64,000 nt of DNA from Moraxella macacae 0408225 (lineage in GTDB: Bacteria > Pseudomonadota > Gammaproteobacteria > Pseudomonadales > Moraxellaceae). A program made the position numbers and the translations under genes. The stretch spans positions 1 through 64,000 of the forward strand of contig NZ_ANIN01000002.1 in the NCBI RefSeq assembly GCF_000320365.1, in the 5' to 3' direction. Under the pieces are notes generated by a model. The model had not been told where the DNA came from. It did no database searches and saw only the letters and a program-made list of their open reading frames with translations. Of the stretch, positions 1-9,976 are shown in pieces (position 1 is the first letter of the stretch; each line of letters opens with the position of its first letter).

Positions 1-396
1 TATTTAGTATCAATGCTAGATGCCTTGCTACTAACTTGATTGCCAGCACTTGTGGCTAATTTTAATGTTCCATCAGTCTCGTCAAGCTTTAACACAATCT
101 CTTTTCCTGCAATTAAATCAGATACACCAGTTTTGTTAAATGTATAATGAATTCCGCAAACTAATCCTGTTGAACCTGACGGTTTCTGTTCAAGCACTAC
201 AGCTTTCCCATACTTTCCTGTTAACTCCTCTGTTCCTGATGCTGCTTTTTTTGTATCAGCAAAACAACTCCCATTCTGACGATTGGTTGCAATAGTTGTC
301 TTTAACCCATCTGCTAAAGTAAACGCTTCAGAAACCTGCGACTTAGCAATATAATCCTGATAAGCTGGGATAGCAATCGCGGCTAGGATACTGATT
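1..396 (-). pseudogene. Silent/partial type IV pilin cassette C1 (truncated by window edge)
   Basis: Reverse complement encodes [52 protein letters not shown]...; no prepilin leader (no GFTLIE); identical by eye to the cassette at 13306-13723. Confidence 0.85.
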
Positions 397-1237
397 ACAG
401 CTTTTCAATACTGTTTTTATCAAGTCCAGTGGCTTGTATAATCATGTGTATGGGTAACCCTAGGTTTTTAAGTTTTTGGGCGGTTTGTAGGATGCCCTGA
501 TTCAACCCATCTTCCCAAGCCACCTGCTTGGCATATTCTTGAGTTGCCATGTTGTCTCTGTAGGTCTTTAGACTTAGTTCATATCGCATCCACTCTTCTC
601 GGTTCATGTTGGCGATTTTGGCTTGTTCAAAGGCTTGTTCAAATACTTCATTGCCGTCAAATACTTGGGGTATCATTTGTAAGTCCTTTAGGTTTTTTAG
701 ATAAAATAACCATTTATCAAGGTTTGTGGTTAACTCGTTTTCTCCTTTGTCAAACTTTGGCATCTCAAAGTAGATAAGGGTTAGTTTATCATAAAAGATT
801 TGATTGTTTTGGTCTTTTAGTTGTACTTTATGAATGACTTGTTTGTTTGTGTCATTAAAGCAAAAGTCCAAAATACTAATACAGTATACCGCTTTTAATT
901 GATAATGCCAGTCTTTACCTTTTTTGGCTTGTTCTGTGATGGCAAAGGTTGAGTAGTAAAGGGTTCTGTCTTTAAAGAAAGCTTGTTTGGTTCTTTGTAG
1001 TTCTACAATAAACTGCTCACCTGTAATGCTTTCACAAAAGATGTCATAAATGGCTTTGCGGTCATCAATGGTTTCTCCCAATGCTTCTGTGTTTTTAAAG
1101 GTTAAATCAGCAATTTGATGATGATCAGGTAAAATGGAGTTTAAAAAGCTGATTAAAAAAGGTTTGGATGCAACTGTGCCAAACAGTCTTTTAAAACCAA
1201 AGTCTGTGTAGGGGTTAATAAAGGTTGGGTTTGTCAT
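395..1237 (-). CDS. Rpn family recombination-promoting nuclease / PD-(D/E)XK putative transposase, copy 1 (280 aa)
   Basis: N-terminus MTNPTFINPYTDFGFKRLFGTVASKPFLISFLNSILP is typical of the PDDEXK_2/Rpn family; same protein as copies at 10471 and 12270 apart from C-terminal repeat number. Confidence 0.88.
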   Translation of the reverse strand: MTNPTFINPYTDFGFKRLFGTVASKPFLISFLNSILPDHHQIADLTFKNTEALGETIDDRKAIYDIFCESITGEQFIVELQRTKQAFFKDRTLYYSTFAITEQAKKGKDWHYQLKAVYCISILDFCFNDTNKQVIHKVQLKDQNNQIFYDKLTLIYFEMPKFDKGENELTTNLDKWLFYLKNLKDLQMIPQVFDGNEVFEQAFEQAKIANMNREEWMRYELSLKTYRDNMATQEYAKQVAWEDGLNQGILQTAQKLKNLGLPIHMIIQATGLDKNSIEKL

Positions 1238-1322
1238 AAAAGAGTTTCTTAATGGTTTATGTTAATAAAAATTGTAGCATAGAATGATGGTGATTTATAG
1301 TGGGTTTGTTTGTTTATGGGTT

Positions 1323-1722
1323 AATCAGTATCCTAGCCGCGATTGCTTTGCCTGCGTATCAAGACTACATTGCCAAATCTCAAGTGGCAGAGGCGTTTAC
1401 ATTGGCTGATGGATTGAAAACGAGTATTGGGACGAATAGACAGAGTGGATCTTGTTTTTCTAACGGTGCTAGTAGTGCAGGTGCTGATGACAAAACCACA
1501 GGTAAGTATGGTACAGCTACAATTCTTCAAGAAACAGGAAAAGATAATAAATTAACCTGCGGAATTCATTATAAATTCGATCAAGTTAAAGTTTCTGACT
1601 TGCTTAAGACTAAAGAAATTGTTTTAAAACTTGATGAAAGTAGCGGTACATTGAAGTTAGGAACTGTTAGTTCTAAGTCATCTAACATTGACACTAAATA
1701 CCTACCAAGTGCTTTTAGATAA
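1323..1722 (+). pseudogene. Silent type IV pilin cassette C2
   Basis: [45 protein letters not shown]...YLPSAFR; lacks leader peptide and the GFTLIEL N-terminus. Confidence 0.85.
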
Positions 1723-1743
1723 ATACTACTTTACTTTAAAAGT

Positions 1744-1771
1744 AAAAACCCCAATATTACGTTGGGGTTTT
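1744..1771. terminator. Bidirectional hairpin terminator between convergent cassettes C2/C3
   Basis: AAAACCCCAA-tattacg-TTGGGGTTTT. Confidence 0.75.
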
Positions 1772-1791
1772 GTTGTATTAAGGAGTTATGA

Positions 1792-2197
1792 TTATTTGAA
1801 TGCACTAGGTAAATATTTTTTAACATCAGAAGTACTTGTCTTAGAAGCAACAGTATCCAACTTCAGTGTACCGCTAGTCTCATCAAGTTTTAAGACAATT
1901 TCTTTGTTTGTAAGTAGATCTGAAACGCCACTTGCATTAAACTTATAATGAATTCCACAAATTAAACCCACTGTACCTTTTGGCTTTTCCTCAAGAACTG
2001 TCGCTGTTCCATATTTACCTGTTAATACCTCTACTCCTGCTGTTGCTGATGTCTTATTATCAAAACAACTCCCATTCTGACGATTGGTTGCAATCGTTGT
2101 CTTTAACCCATCTGCTAAAGTAAACGCTTCAGAAACCTGCGACTTAGCAATATAATCCTGATAAGCTGGGATAGCAATCGCAGCTAGGATACTGATA
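1792..2197 (-). pseudogene. Silent type IV pilin cassette C3
   Basis: Reverse complement reads [48 protein letters not shown]...KKYLPSAFK*; no start codon between the upstream in-frame stop and ATCAGT. Confidence 0.85.
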
Positions 2198-2333
2198 ACA
2201 ACAAATTATTTATATATTTTAATTTTATAATAAAGTTAAATTAACATATTAACTTACCGTGCGTTATCCTACAACTTTTATAAAAAAAATGCTAAACTAT
2301 TACATTTAGTATTTTTTTGTTAGTGGATTTTGA

Positions 2334-4199
2334 GTGTTGTGTATGCCGACCCATCGTGAGCCGTCTATTGTATTTGCCATCGCCGTTGGCGTAGCGATTT
2401 TGGGCTATTTGTTGCCGTATCATTCACCACTTGGGCGAGATTTTTTGGTGAATGACTTTTCGTTTATTACAGTGGCGTTTGGCACAGCGGTGGCATTGTT
2501 CACACAAAACCATTGGCGTGGCGTGCATTTATCAGCGTGGACGTGGCTAGGTTTTATCACAATCTTGCTCGGTCAGTTGGTTTTTTTGCCAATTGCTCAC
2601 CCTGATGCTCTGATTTTTCCGATTATTTGTTTAGTTTTGGTAATTTTTTCTAGTAGCATTGCTTATCAATTTACCGATAAAGCCTTGTTGTTAAATATCG
2701 TATTTGGCTTTGCTATTGTTATGGCATTGACAACTTTTATTATCCAAATTATGCAAATTTATGATTACACGGTTTTTTGGCAAAACTGGGTGATTGTGCG
2801 TAATAATGCCCTACCAAATCGATTAGATGGCAATTTTGGTCAAGCAAACCACGCAGGTTACGGTTTTGTATTGGGTTTGTGTGCATTGATTTATCAGTTG
2901 CACCAAAGTTTTATGCAGGATCATATGCAACAAAAATTGGCAAATTATCTGTTATGTTACCGTATTGGCCTGGTAATATTGTTTGCTTTATTTTGTGCAG
3001 GGCTTGCTTTTACTCAAAGCCGAGCAGGAATGCTGATGATGATCGGCATGATTGCGGTGTATTTTTTTGTCCAACCTATGCGTTGGCGAACAAAATTTGC
3101 CTTAACGGCGACGGCTTGGCTGTTTTTTGCTTTGTATTATTTGATGGCAAGTTGGCTTGGCAATCATCTGTTAAACGCAGGTGGTCTTGGTGCACTTGGG
3201 CGTATGGCGGGCGGTCAAGGCAACCGCCCAGCACTGAATGAACGGGCGCTTATGATGTTTGGTGATAATCCGCTGTTTGGCGTGGGTTGGAATAACTATA
3301 TGAAAGCCAGTGTGGATTACGCCCAATTTTTTAAATGGCCAGAAATTGCCGATCATTCGCACAATTTTATCACCATGATTTTGGCTGAAATGGGCGTTGT
3401 CGGCCTGCTGTGTTGTTTGCCAATTGCTTGGATATTGTTAAAAGCTGTGCATTTTCGTCATTCGGCACAAAGTGCAATTGCCCTGGCGTTTGTGTTGGCA
3501 AGTTTGCTATATGCCAGTGTGGAATATCCGCTATGGTATTTTCGCTATTTGGTTATATTTGCCATATTTATGACTTTAATCGAAACACGCGATTCATTTT
3601 TTGTAAAAAAAGCCTTCGCTGTAAAAACAACATTAACTGTAAAAAAAGCATTGCAAATCAAACATATAGCTTTATTACGCTTAAGCGGTGCTACAAGTTT
3701 TGCTATGGTATTGGCAGGAATTTTTTATGCATATCAATATCTTAATTTAGGTTATTTAAATTATAGCCGCTTTACCACTCACAAAAATCACCAATTTCGC
3801 GATGATCAAATTGATTATAATAATAAACCATTGTTTGGTTTTAGTGCTTATAATCAACGCTTATTGGCAATGCAAGTACCGCTAAATGCCAACCATTTGG
3901 CGACAAAAAAACAAATTTTTGCCAATGTATTAACCAATGACACATCACAGTTTAATTTGTTGGCTTATGCCCAATTATTGGCATTGGAAAATAAGCCCAA
4001 TGAAGCAATGAAATACATTCAAGCATCGTGTGTTATGGTAAAAGATATCAGTTTTTGTGATAATGTAGACAGTGATTTGGCAAAATTGGCTAAAAAGAAC
4101 CCACAAGTGTTTGCTAATTTATACCAAAACTTTGTAGCGTGGCGCAAGCAACACCCTCAAAAAACAGGTTTGCATGTCAAATCTGAAATTTTTGATTAA
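2334..4199 (+). CDS. PglL/TfpO-type O-oligosaccharyltransferase (Wzy_C-like membrane protein)
   Basis: Multi-TM protein with GVGWNNY...DHSHNFITMILAEMGVVGL, typical of the O-antigen ligase/PglL family. Confidence 0.8.
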   Translation: MLCMPTHREPSIVFAIAVGVAILGYLLPYHSPLGRDFLVNDFSFITVAFGTAVALFTQNHWRGVHLSAWTWLGFITILLGQLVFLPIAHPDALIFPIICLVLVIFSSSIAYQFTDKALLLNIVFGFAIVMALTTFIIQIMQIYDYTVFWQNWVIVRNNALPNRLDGNFGQANHAGYGFVLGLCALIYQLHQSFMQDHMQQKLANYLLCYRIGLVILFALFCAGLAFTQSRAGMLMMIGMIAVYFFVQPMRWRTKFALTATAWLFFALYYLMASWLGNHLLNAGGLGALGRMAGGQGNRPALNERALMMFGDNPLFGVGWNNYMKASVDYAQFFKWPEIADHSHNFITMILAEMGVVGLLCCLPIAWILLKAVHFRHSAQSAIALAFVLASLLYASVEYPLWYFRYLVIFAIFMTLIETRDSFFVKKAFAVKTTLTVKKALQIKHIALLRLSGATSFAMVLAGIFYAYQYLNLGYLNYSRFTTHKNHQFRDDQIDYNNKPLFGFSAYNQRLLAMQVPLNANHLATKKQIFANVLTNDTSQFNLLAYAQLLALENKPNEAMKYIQASCVMVKDISFCDNVDSDLAKLAKKNPQVFANLYQNFVAWRKQHPQKTGLHVKSEIFD

Positions 4200-4258
4200 A
4201 AACGATGATTAAAAACATTGATTAAAATAATGAACAAAAAAAACGATGAAATTTTAAC

Positions 4259-5527
4259 ATGATAAAACCTGCTTTTTTGGTTCTGTGGCGGTATCTGTGG
4301 GTACGGTTATTGGTCGGGTGGCTTGTCATTGCGATCTTGCCTGCTATGTGGCGATGGACTGGTCGGATATTACGTTTAGATTTACTTGATACTCAATTTA
4401 ACAGTCTTGTATTGGCAAGTGTGGGCGTGGTGCTAACAACCCTTGCGTTAAACCGTCTGTCGCAGTTTCCCGGGCAACGTTCGTTTAGTTACGTATTACC
4501 AACCTTGTTGTTTGTGGTGCTGCTGTTGGCTTCGGTGTTGCTGATTTTTCGCTTGCCTTATTCGCTGTATTATTTGGCATTTGCGTCGATGCTTGGGTTG
4601 TTGTTTTTTTTGGTGTCGTATTTGCTTGAGCAAAAAATTTCCAAACCGTTTATGGCGTATATTCCACTTGGACGCTGTCAAAATTTTGAAACCAGCATTC
4701 CGATTAATTGGCTGCGTTTAGACAAACCGCAACTGGATCCTGAAATGGCTAAACGCATTGATGGCATTGTGGCGGATTTGGCAAGCCCTAAACTGAATGA
4801 CGATTGGCAACGGTTTTTAACCAAACAGACTTTGTGTGGCGTGCCTGTGTTTAATCAACAACAAGTGTACGAAAGTTTAACAGGGCGTTCGCCGATTCAA
4901 CATTTGTACGAAAATGATTTAGGTTCGTTATTGCCCTCACAAAACTACTTAATTGCCAAACAATTGTTGGATATGTTGGTGGTGATTTTGGTAAGCCCTT
5001 TGGTTGTGCCAATTTGTGTGTTAACGGCTGTTGCCATTCGTTTTGAAAGTCCGGGCAAGGCAATTTTTGTGCAAGAACGCGTAGGCCAAGGAGGAAAATT
5101 GTTCAAAATCTACAAATTTCGCAGTATGTACAGTGATGCAGAAAAACATGGGGCAAAACTTGCGCAAAAAAATGACAGCAGAGTGACAAAAATTGGCAAG
5201 TTCATTCGCAAAACACGCATTGATGAATTGCCACAATTTATCAATGTGCTAAAAGGTGAAATGAGTTTAATCGGCCCTCGTCCTGAACAGTTGAGTTTTG
5301 TAAAAGAATTTGAACAAAAAATTCCATTTTACAATTATCGCCATATCGTCAAACCCGGAATATCAGGTTGGGCACAGGTTACTCAAGGTTATGCAGGCAA
5401 TGAAGACGAAACGGCGTTAAAAATTCAATATGATTTTTTCTACATCAAAAATATTTCTTTGGCATTGGATTTGTTGATTGTGATAAAAACCGTGCAAACC
5501 ATGCTAACAGGATTTGGCGCAAGGTAG
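4259..5527 (+). CDS. Undecaprenyl-phosphate sugar phosphotransferase (bacterial sugar transferase family)
   Basis: KIYKFRSMYSDAEKHGAKLAQKNDSRVTKIGKFIRKTRIDELPQFINVLKGEMSLIGPRPE. Confidence 0.88.
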   Translation: MIKPAFLVLWRYLWVRLLVGWLVIAILPAMWRWTGRILRLDLLDTQFNSLVLASVGVVLTTLALNRLSQFPGQRSFSYVLPTLLFVVLLLASVLLIFRLPYSLYYLAFASMLGLLFFLVSYLLEQKISKPFMAYIPLGRCQNFETSIPINWLRLDKPQLDPEMAKRIDGIVADLASPKLNDDWQRFLTKQTLCGVPVFNQQQVYESLTGRSPIQHLYENDLGSLLPSQNYLIAKQLLDMLVVILVSPLVVPICVLTAVAIRFESPGKAIFVQERVGQGGKLFKIYKFRSMYSDAEKHGAKLAQKNDSRVTKIGKFIRKTRIDELPQFINVLKGEMSLIGPRPEQLSFVKEFEQKIPFYNYRHIVKPGISGWAQVTQGYAGNEDETALKIQYDFFYIKNISLALDLLIVIKTVQTMLTGFGAR

Positions 5528-5528
5528 T

Positions 5529-6767
5529 TTAATTTTCATCATTTGTGTCTGTTGCAACAACTGGTTGATTGTTAATCATGCTGTGCGGTTGAATCATATT
5601 CTGCAATGTTGGCAACAAACTGCCAATAATCCAATCATGACGCCAACCCAATAACGCCAAGGGCAACGCTCGCTTATTGTCAATAGCGTGGGCGTATAAA
5701 TCACCAAGCCATTTTTTGCGCATCAGTATGTTTTCTGGGATATTTAACGCTTTGGCATGTGCGTTAATTAAATCTTGTAGGGCTTCTTGTATGTTGCTTG
5801 GTAGTTTACGGTAAGGTATTGGTATAAGCTCGGGATAAGTTTTGCAATCGGTTTTTTGCACCTGATGGATAATATTTAAAATTTCATTACCATACATGCG
5901 GATAACTTGCGGTTTAATATCGTGATAGCCAAGCTGTTTTATGCCAAACGGCGGTTTTTCCACCAGTTCTTGCAAGGCTTTTGGACGTAAAATATAGGTA
6001 CGTGGACGGTTAATTGAACGTGCCAATTGTTCGCGCCATTCGCATAAAGCCTGCAATATTGCCAATTGTTCACGATTGTAGTTAAAATTTGCCACATTTA
6101 AATACAATTGATCATCGGTAATTTGGCTTAAATTGTATAATTCAGTGCTATAATCTTGACAGTCTTGTTTGGCATATTGCCACAGATTTTGTTGATTAAG
6201 CTGTTGTTTTAACGCATTGTATAACGCAAGCAAATAGCGTACATCGTCGCTTGCGTATTGTTCTTGTTCAAAGGTTAGTGGTCTTTTTAGCCAGTCGGAT
6301 TGGCTTTCACCTTTATTAACATGAATGTCAAGTGTATTTAAAAGGGCTGTTTGATAACCTAAACTTAATTCACCTGTTAAAAAACCAAGCCCAATTTGAG
6401 TATCAAACACATTGGTTAAAGCTGGCAATTCTGACAACAAATAATAAATACCCAAATCCTCACCACAAGCGTGAAGCACCATCGTTGGTATATCGCCAAT
6501 CACTTGCCAAAAATCGTACAAATCCAATTTTGGTGCGTCTAACAAATAAATCACCGTCCCTGTGTTAATCTGTAGCAGTGCAAGGCGCGGAAAAAAAGTA
6601 TCTCGCTTGATAAATTCGGTGTCAAGGGCAATGATGTCTAATGTGTCAAGTTCGTCCAAAAGTCGTTCTAGTTGTTCATCGGTTTTTATCCAAACAGTGG
6701 GTAAATCGTTTAAAATTTGTAATTCGTGGGCGGTTGGCGGTTGTTGAGTAAGCATGGCATGATCCAA
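5529..6767 (-). CDS. rnd: Ribonuclease D
   Basis: DEDD exonuclease start LDIIALDTEFIKRDTFFPRLALLQI and HRDC-like C-terminal region. Confidence 0.88.
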   Translation of the reverse strand: MDHAMLTQQPPTAHELQILNDLPTVWIKTDEQLERLLDELDTLDIIALDTEFIKRDTFFPRLALLQINTGTVIYLLDAPKLDLYDFWQVIGDIPTMVLHACGEDLGIYYLLSELPALTNVFDTQIGLGFLTGELSLGYQTALLNTLDIHVNKGESQSDWLKRPLTFEQEQYASDDVRYLLALYNALKQQLNQQNLWQYAKQDCQDYSTELYNLSQITDDQLYLNVANFNYNREQLAILQALCEWREQLARSINRPRTYILRPKALQELVEKPPFGIKQLGYHDIKPQVIRMYGNEILNIIHQVQKTDCKTYPELIPIPYRKLPSNIQEALQDLINAHAKALNIPENILMRKKWLGDLYAHAIDNKRALPLALLGWRHDWIIGSLLPTLQNMIQPHSMINNQPVVATDTNDEN

Positions 6768-6850
6768 AATTATTGCAAAAATTGCTATAAAAACTGCTAT
6801 AAAAAATTATAAAGAAAAATTGTAAACAATGTTTGTTAAAAATGTTTGTT

Positions 6851-6889
6851 AAATATGGTAAGTTTTGTTATACTCATCTTACCATATTT
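6851..6889. promoter_or_regulatory. 12-bp perfect inverted repeat in the divergent rnd/glpQ intergenic region
   Basis: AAATATGGTAAG-(15 nt)-CTTACCATATTT; spacer contains TATACT. Confidence 0.5.
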
Positions 6890-6986
6890 AGCGTTTTGTA
6901 TTCTATCCTTTTTCAACTGTTTCACCAACCACTTGTTTAACTAACAAGCGTTTAACCAATAAACGTTTAACCAATAAGGAAATCCA

Positions 6987-8309
6987 ATGAATAAGTTCAG
7001 ACAACGCCTTGTGCTTCCATCGTTACTTGCATTAACCACTGCAATGCTCCTAACTGCTTGTAATAATGACAATAAGTCATCTACAAACAAACCTGCCATT
7101 ACCAATACTACAAAAACACCAAGCAACCTTGGCAATAGCCCAATTACTTATGGAGTGCGTCCTTTTTATCTGATTGATGACATGACAGACAGTGTGGTAA
7201 AAACGCAACTACAAAACGCCAGACATCAAACCCCAAAACGCAGTGAATTCTCCATTGCTCACCGCGGTGCAACGCTACAATTTCCAGAACACACCCAAGA
7301 AAGTTATGTAGCGGCACATTATCAAGGTGCAGGGGTGCAAGAGTGTGATGTGGCATTTACAAAAGATCATCAACTTGTATGCCGTCATTCTGATGCTGAT
7401 TTGCACACAACAACCAATATTTTACAAACCCCATTGGCAAATAAATGCACGCAGAATTTTCAACCGGCTACTTTTGACTCACAAGGCAAACTTATAACGC
7501 CCGCCAGTGCAAAATGCTTGACTTCAGATATTACCTTGGCTGAATTTAAAACCTTAAAAGGCAAGCAAGATGCAAGCAACCCCAATGCACGCACGGTACA
7601 AGAATATTTAGTAGCAACACCATCGTTTCGTACAGATTTATACGCCCAAAATGGCACTTTGTTAAGTTTTGATGAAGCGTTGGCATTGTTTAAACAAATG
7701 GGGGTTAAAGTAACGCCTGAATTAAAAGAACCCAGTGTTACCATGCCACATAATGGCTATAGCTATGACAATTATCGTCAGGCGGTGGTTGATTCGCTAC
7801 AAAAGGCAGGTTTTGCACCCCAAGACACAATTTTACAATCATTTAAAATTGATGACTTGCATTATTGGATAAAAAACAATCCAGAATATGGCAAAACCGC
7901 CGTGTTCTTAATGGACGATAGCAATGCAACAAAAACTGGGGCAACTTTTAACACACAAGATCCAAATACTTACAAATACACCTTTGCACAATTAAAAGCA
8001 ATGGGTATTCAAAACCTTGCACCTGCAACATGGCTGTTGGTAACCAATCAAAATGGTAAAATCGTCCCAAGTGAATTTGCCAAACAAGCCAAAGCCCAAA
8101 ACCTAGGCTTGATCGCATGGACGGTAGAACGTTCAGGTCCTTTGGCATCAGGCGGTGGTTGGTATTATACAGGCATTAATGATATTGTAAATAATGACGG
8201 TGATGTGTATGAGCTGATTGATGTGCTTGCCAAAGGTGTTGGCGTGAAAGGCATTTTTTCTGATTGGCCTGCAACCGTAACCTATTATGCAAATGCCAAT
8301 GGTTTATAA
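6987..8309 (+). CDS. glpQ: Glycerophosphodiester phosphodiesterase, lipoprotein signal
   Basis: Lipobox LTACN; [47 protein letters not shown]-like motif. Confidence 0.85.
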   Translation: [440 protein letters not shown]

Positions 8310-8334
8310 TCCTAAGTATTAACCACAAGCACGG

Positions 8335-8955
8335 TTAAAGCCTTGTACGATTTTGCAAGGCTTGTCCAAGTGTGATGCTGTCTAAATATTCAATCTCGCC
8401 TGACATTGGAACGCCTTGAGCAATACGCGTGATATTTTGCACATAAGGCTTAATGGCTTCGCTGATAAAATAAGCCGTGGTCTGCCCTTTGTCTGTGGTG
8501 CTCGTCGCTAAAATTATCTCGTTTATCGGATTGTTTTGCTGTGCTTGGTTGTATAAACGCTGAATCAATTGGTCAATGCCAAGTTGCTCCGCTCCAATGC
8601 CATCTATCGGAGATAACACGCCACCGAGTACAAAATATTGCCCTTGAAAACTGGCTGTTTGTTCAATTGCCATCATGTCTGATGCGTTTTCTACAATGCA
8701 CAGTTGGTTTTCATCGCGATGTGGGTTGCTACAAATTGGGCAAACATCATCATCGGACAAGCCACGACATTGTTTGCATTGTTTGATTTCGTTCATAGCA
8801 ATGAGTAAGGCCTCAGCAAGCTGTATTCCTTGTGAGCGTTTATGAGTAAGCAGGTTTAAAGCCATGCGTTGGGCGGTTTTTTGTCCAACACTTGGTAGGA
8901 CTTTAAGCTGTTTTACAAGGTTGTCAAATTTTGGGCTAAACACAAAAATATCCAA
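8335..8955 (-). CDS. recR: Recombination protein RecR
   Basis: [17 protein letters not shown], zinc finger [16 protein letters not shown], Toprim region. Confidence 0.95.
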   Translation of the reverse strand: MDIFVFSPKFDNLVKQLKVLPSVGQKTAQRMALNLLTHKRSQGIQLAEALLIAMNEIKQCKQCRGLSDDDVCPICSNPHRDENQLCIVENASDMMAIEQTASFQGQYFVLGGVLSPIDGIGAEQLGIDQLIQRLYNQAQQNNPINEIILATSTTDKGQTTAYFISEAIKPYVQNITRIAQGVPMSGEIEYLDSITLGQALQNRTRL

Positions 8956-8996
8956 AAAGTTAGATGTTAATTATCCACAAAAACCAATTATCGACA

Positions 8997-9032
8997 AAAA
9001 TAACCGATAAAGCAAATTTTATCGGTTATTTT
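8997..9032 (-). terminator. Rho-independent terminator of ybaB
   Basis: 15-bp stem AAAATAACCGATAAA / TTTATCGGTTATTTT. Confidence 0.65.
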
Positions 9033-9044
9033 GCTAAATTTTGA

Positions 9045-9377
9045 TTAACCAAACAAGCCTTGCATACCAGGCGGCAAGCCCATACCGCTTGTTGCCCCTG
9101 CGATTTCTTTTTCGTGCAACTCATCGGCTTGGCGTACCGCATCATTAATTGCAGCGGCGATTAAATCTTCAATCATATCTGGATCATCTTGTAGCAAACT
9201 TGGGTCAATGCTAATGCGTTTGACAACGTGCTTGCCATTCATGGTAACTTTTACCAAACCGTTGCCTGCTTCGGCATGAACCTCTTGTTCTGCCAAGCGT
9301 TTTTTGGCATTTTCAACATTGGTTTCTACCTGTTTTTGCATCATTTGGGCTTGTTGCATGAGTGCTTGTAAATTCAT
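9045..9377 (-). CDS. ybaB: YbaB/EbfC family nucleoid-associated protein
   Basis: [16 protein letters not shown]...[25 protein letters not shown]; partner of recR. Confidence 0.93.
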   Translation of the reverse strand: MNLQALMQQAQMMQKQVETNVENAKKRLAEQEVHAEAGNGLVKVTMNGKHVVKRISIDPSLLQDDPDMIEDLIAAAINDAVRQADELHEKEIAGATSGMGLPPGMQGLFG

Positions 9378-9507
9378 AAGTATTCCTTAATTGAAAAATT
9401 GAATAAAAGAGTTATTGTACCGAATTTGATGGGGCAATGTCTAATAAAATTGTAAGAATGGGTTAGAAATTTTAAAATTTTTAACCATTTGGGTGTTAAA
9501 GTTGGTT

Positions 9508-9888
9508 ATCAGTATCCTAGCCGCGATTGCTTTGCCTGCGTATCAAAATTATATTGCACGCTCACAGGTAGCAGAAGCGTTTACTTTAGCAGACGGACTT
9601 AAAACTAGCATCGGTACAAACAGACAGAATGGGACGTGTGGTACAGAAGAGATAACAGGCAAGTACGGTACAGCTAAAATTCTTGAAGATAAAGGTACAG
9701 GAACACCAGCCAAATTAACTTGTGGTATTAATTATAAGTTTAATACAACTGGTGTTTCTGACTTTCTTACAGGCAAACAAATAACATTGAAACTTGATGA
9801 TGATAGTGGTGCTTTAAAATTAGATGTTATGAAAGGTGGTGAAAATACCGTTGAGGAAAAATACTTGCCAAGTGCATTTAAAAAATAA
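9508..9888 (+). pseudogene. Silent type IV pilin cassette C4
   Basis: [44 protein letters not shown]...KYLPSAFKK; no leader. Confidence 0.85.
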
Positions 9889-9922
9889 TTAAATCTTACA
9901 CATTTAGCTGTATTCATATATT

Positions 9923-9951
9923 AAAAAAGAGTAACTTAGGTTACTCTTTTT
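9923..9951. terminator. Bidirectional hairpin terminator between C4/C5
   Basis: AAAAAGAGTAAC-ttag-GTTACTCTTTTT. Confidence 0.75.
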
Positions 9952-9976
9952 ATTTTTTACAATTACTTTATTTAGA

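Noticed and set aside
544-777. 77-aa ORF MPCCLCRSLDLVHIAS..., seen three times (544, 10931, 12527)
   Set aside because: Antisense to the three Rpn copies; repeated only because the Rpn gene is repeated
1300-1722. [24 protein letters not shown]... as a functional expressed pilin
   Set aside because: No prepilin peptidase site or GFTLIEL segment; the extra N-terminal residues come from the Rpn upstream flank, and C3 lacks any start codon at all, so a silent cassette fits better
1688-1948. 86-aa ORF overlapping the end of C2 and C3
   Set aside because: Antisense reading of cassette C3; no independent coding support
8335-9377. recR next to the pilin array as a dedicated part of the variation system
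   Set aside because: RecR contributes to pilin variation in Neisseria, but recR-ybaB adjacency is ordinary bacterial synteny, so proximity alone is weak evidence
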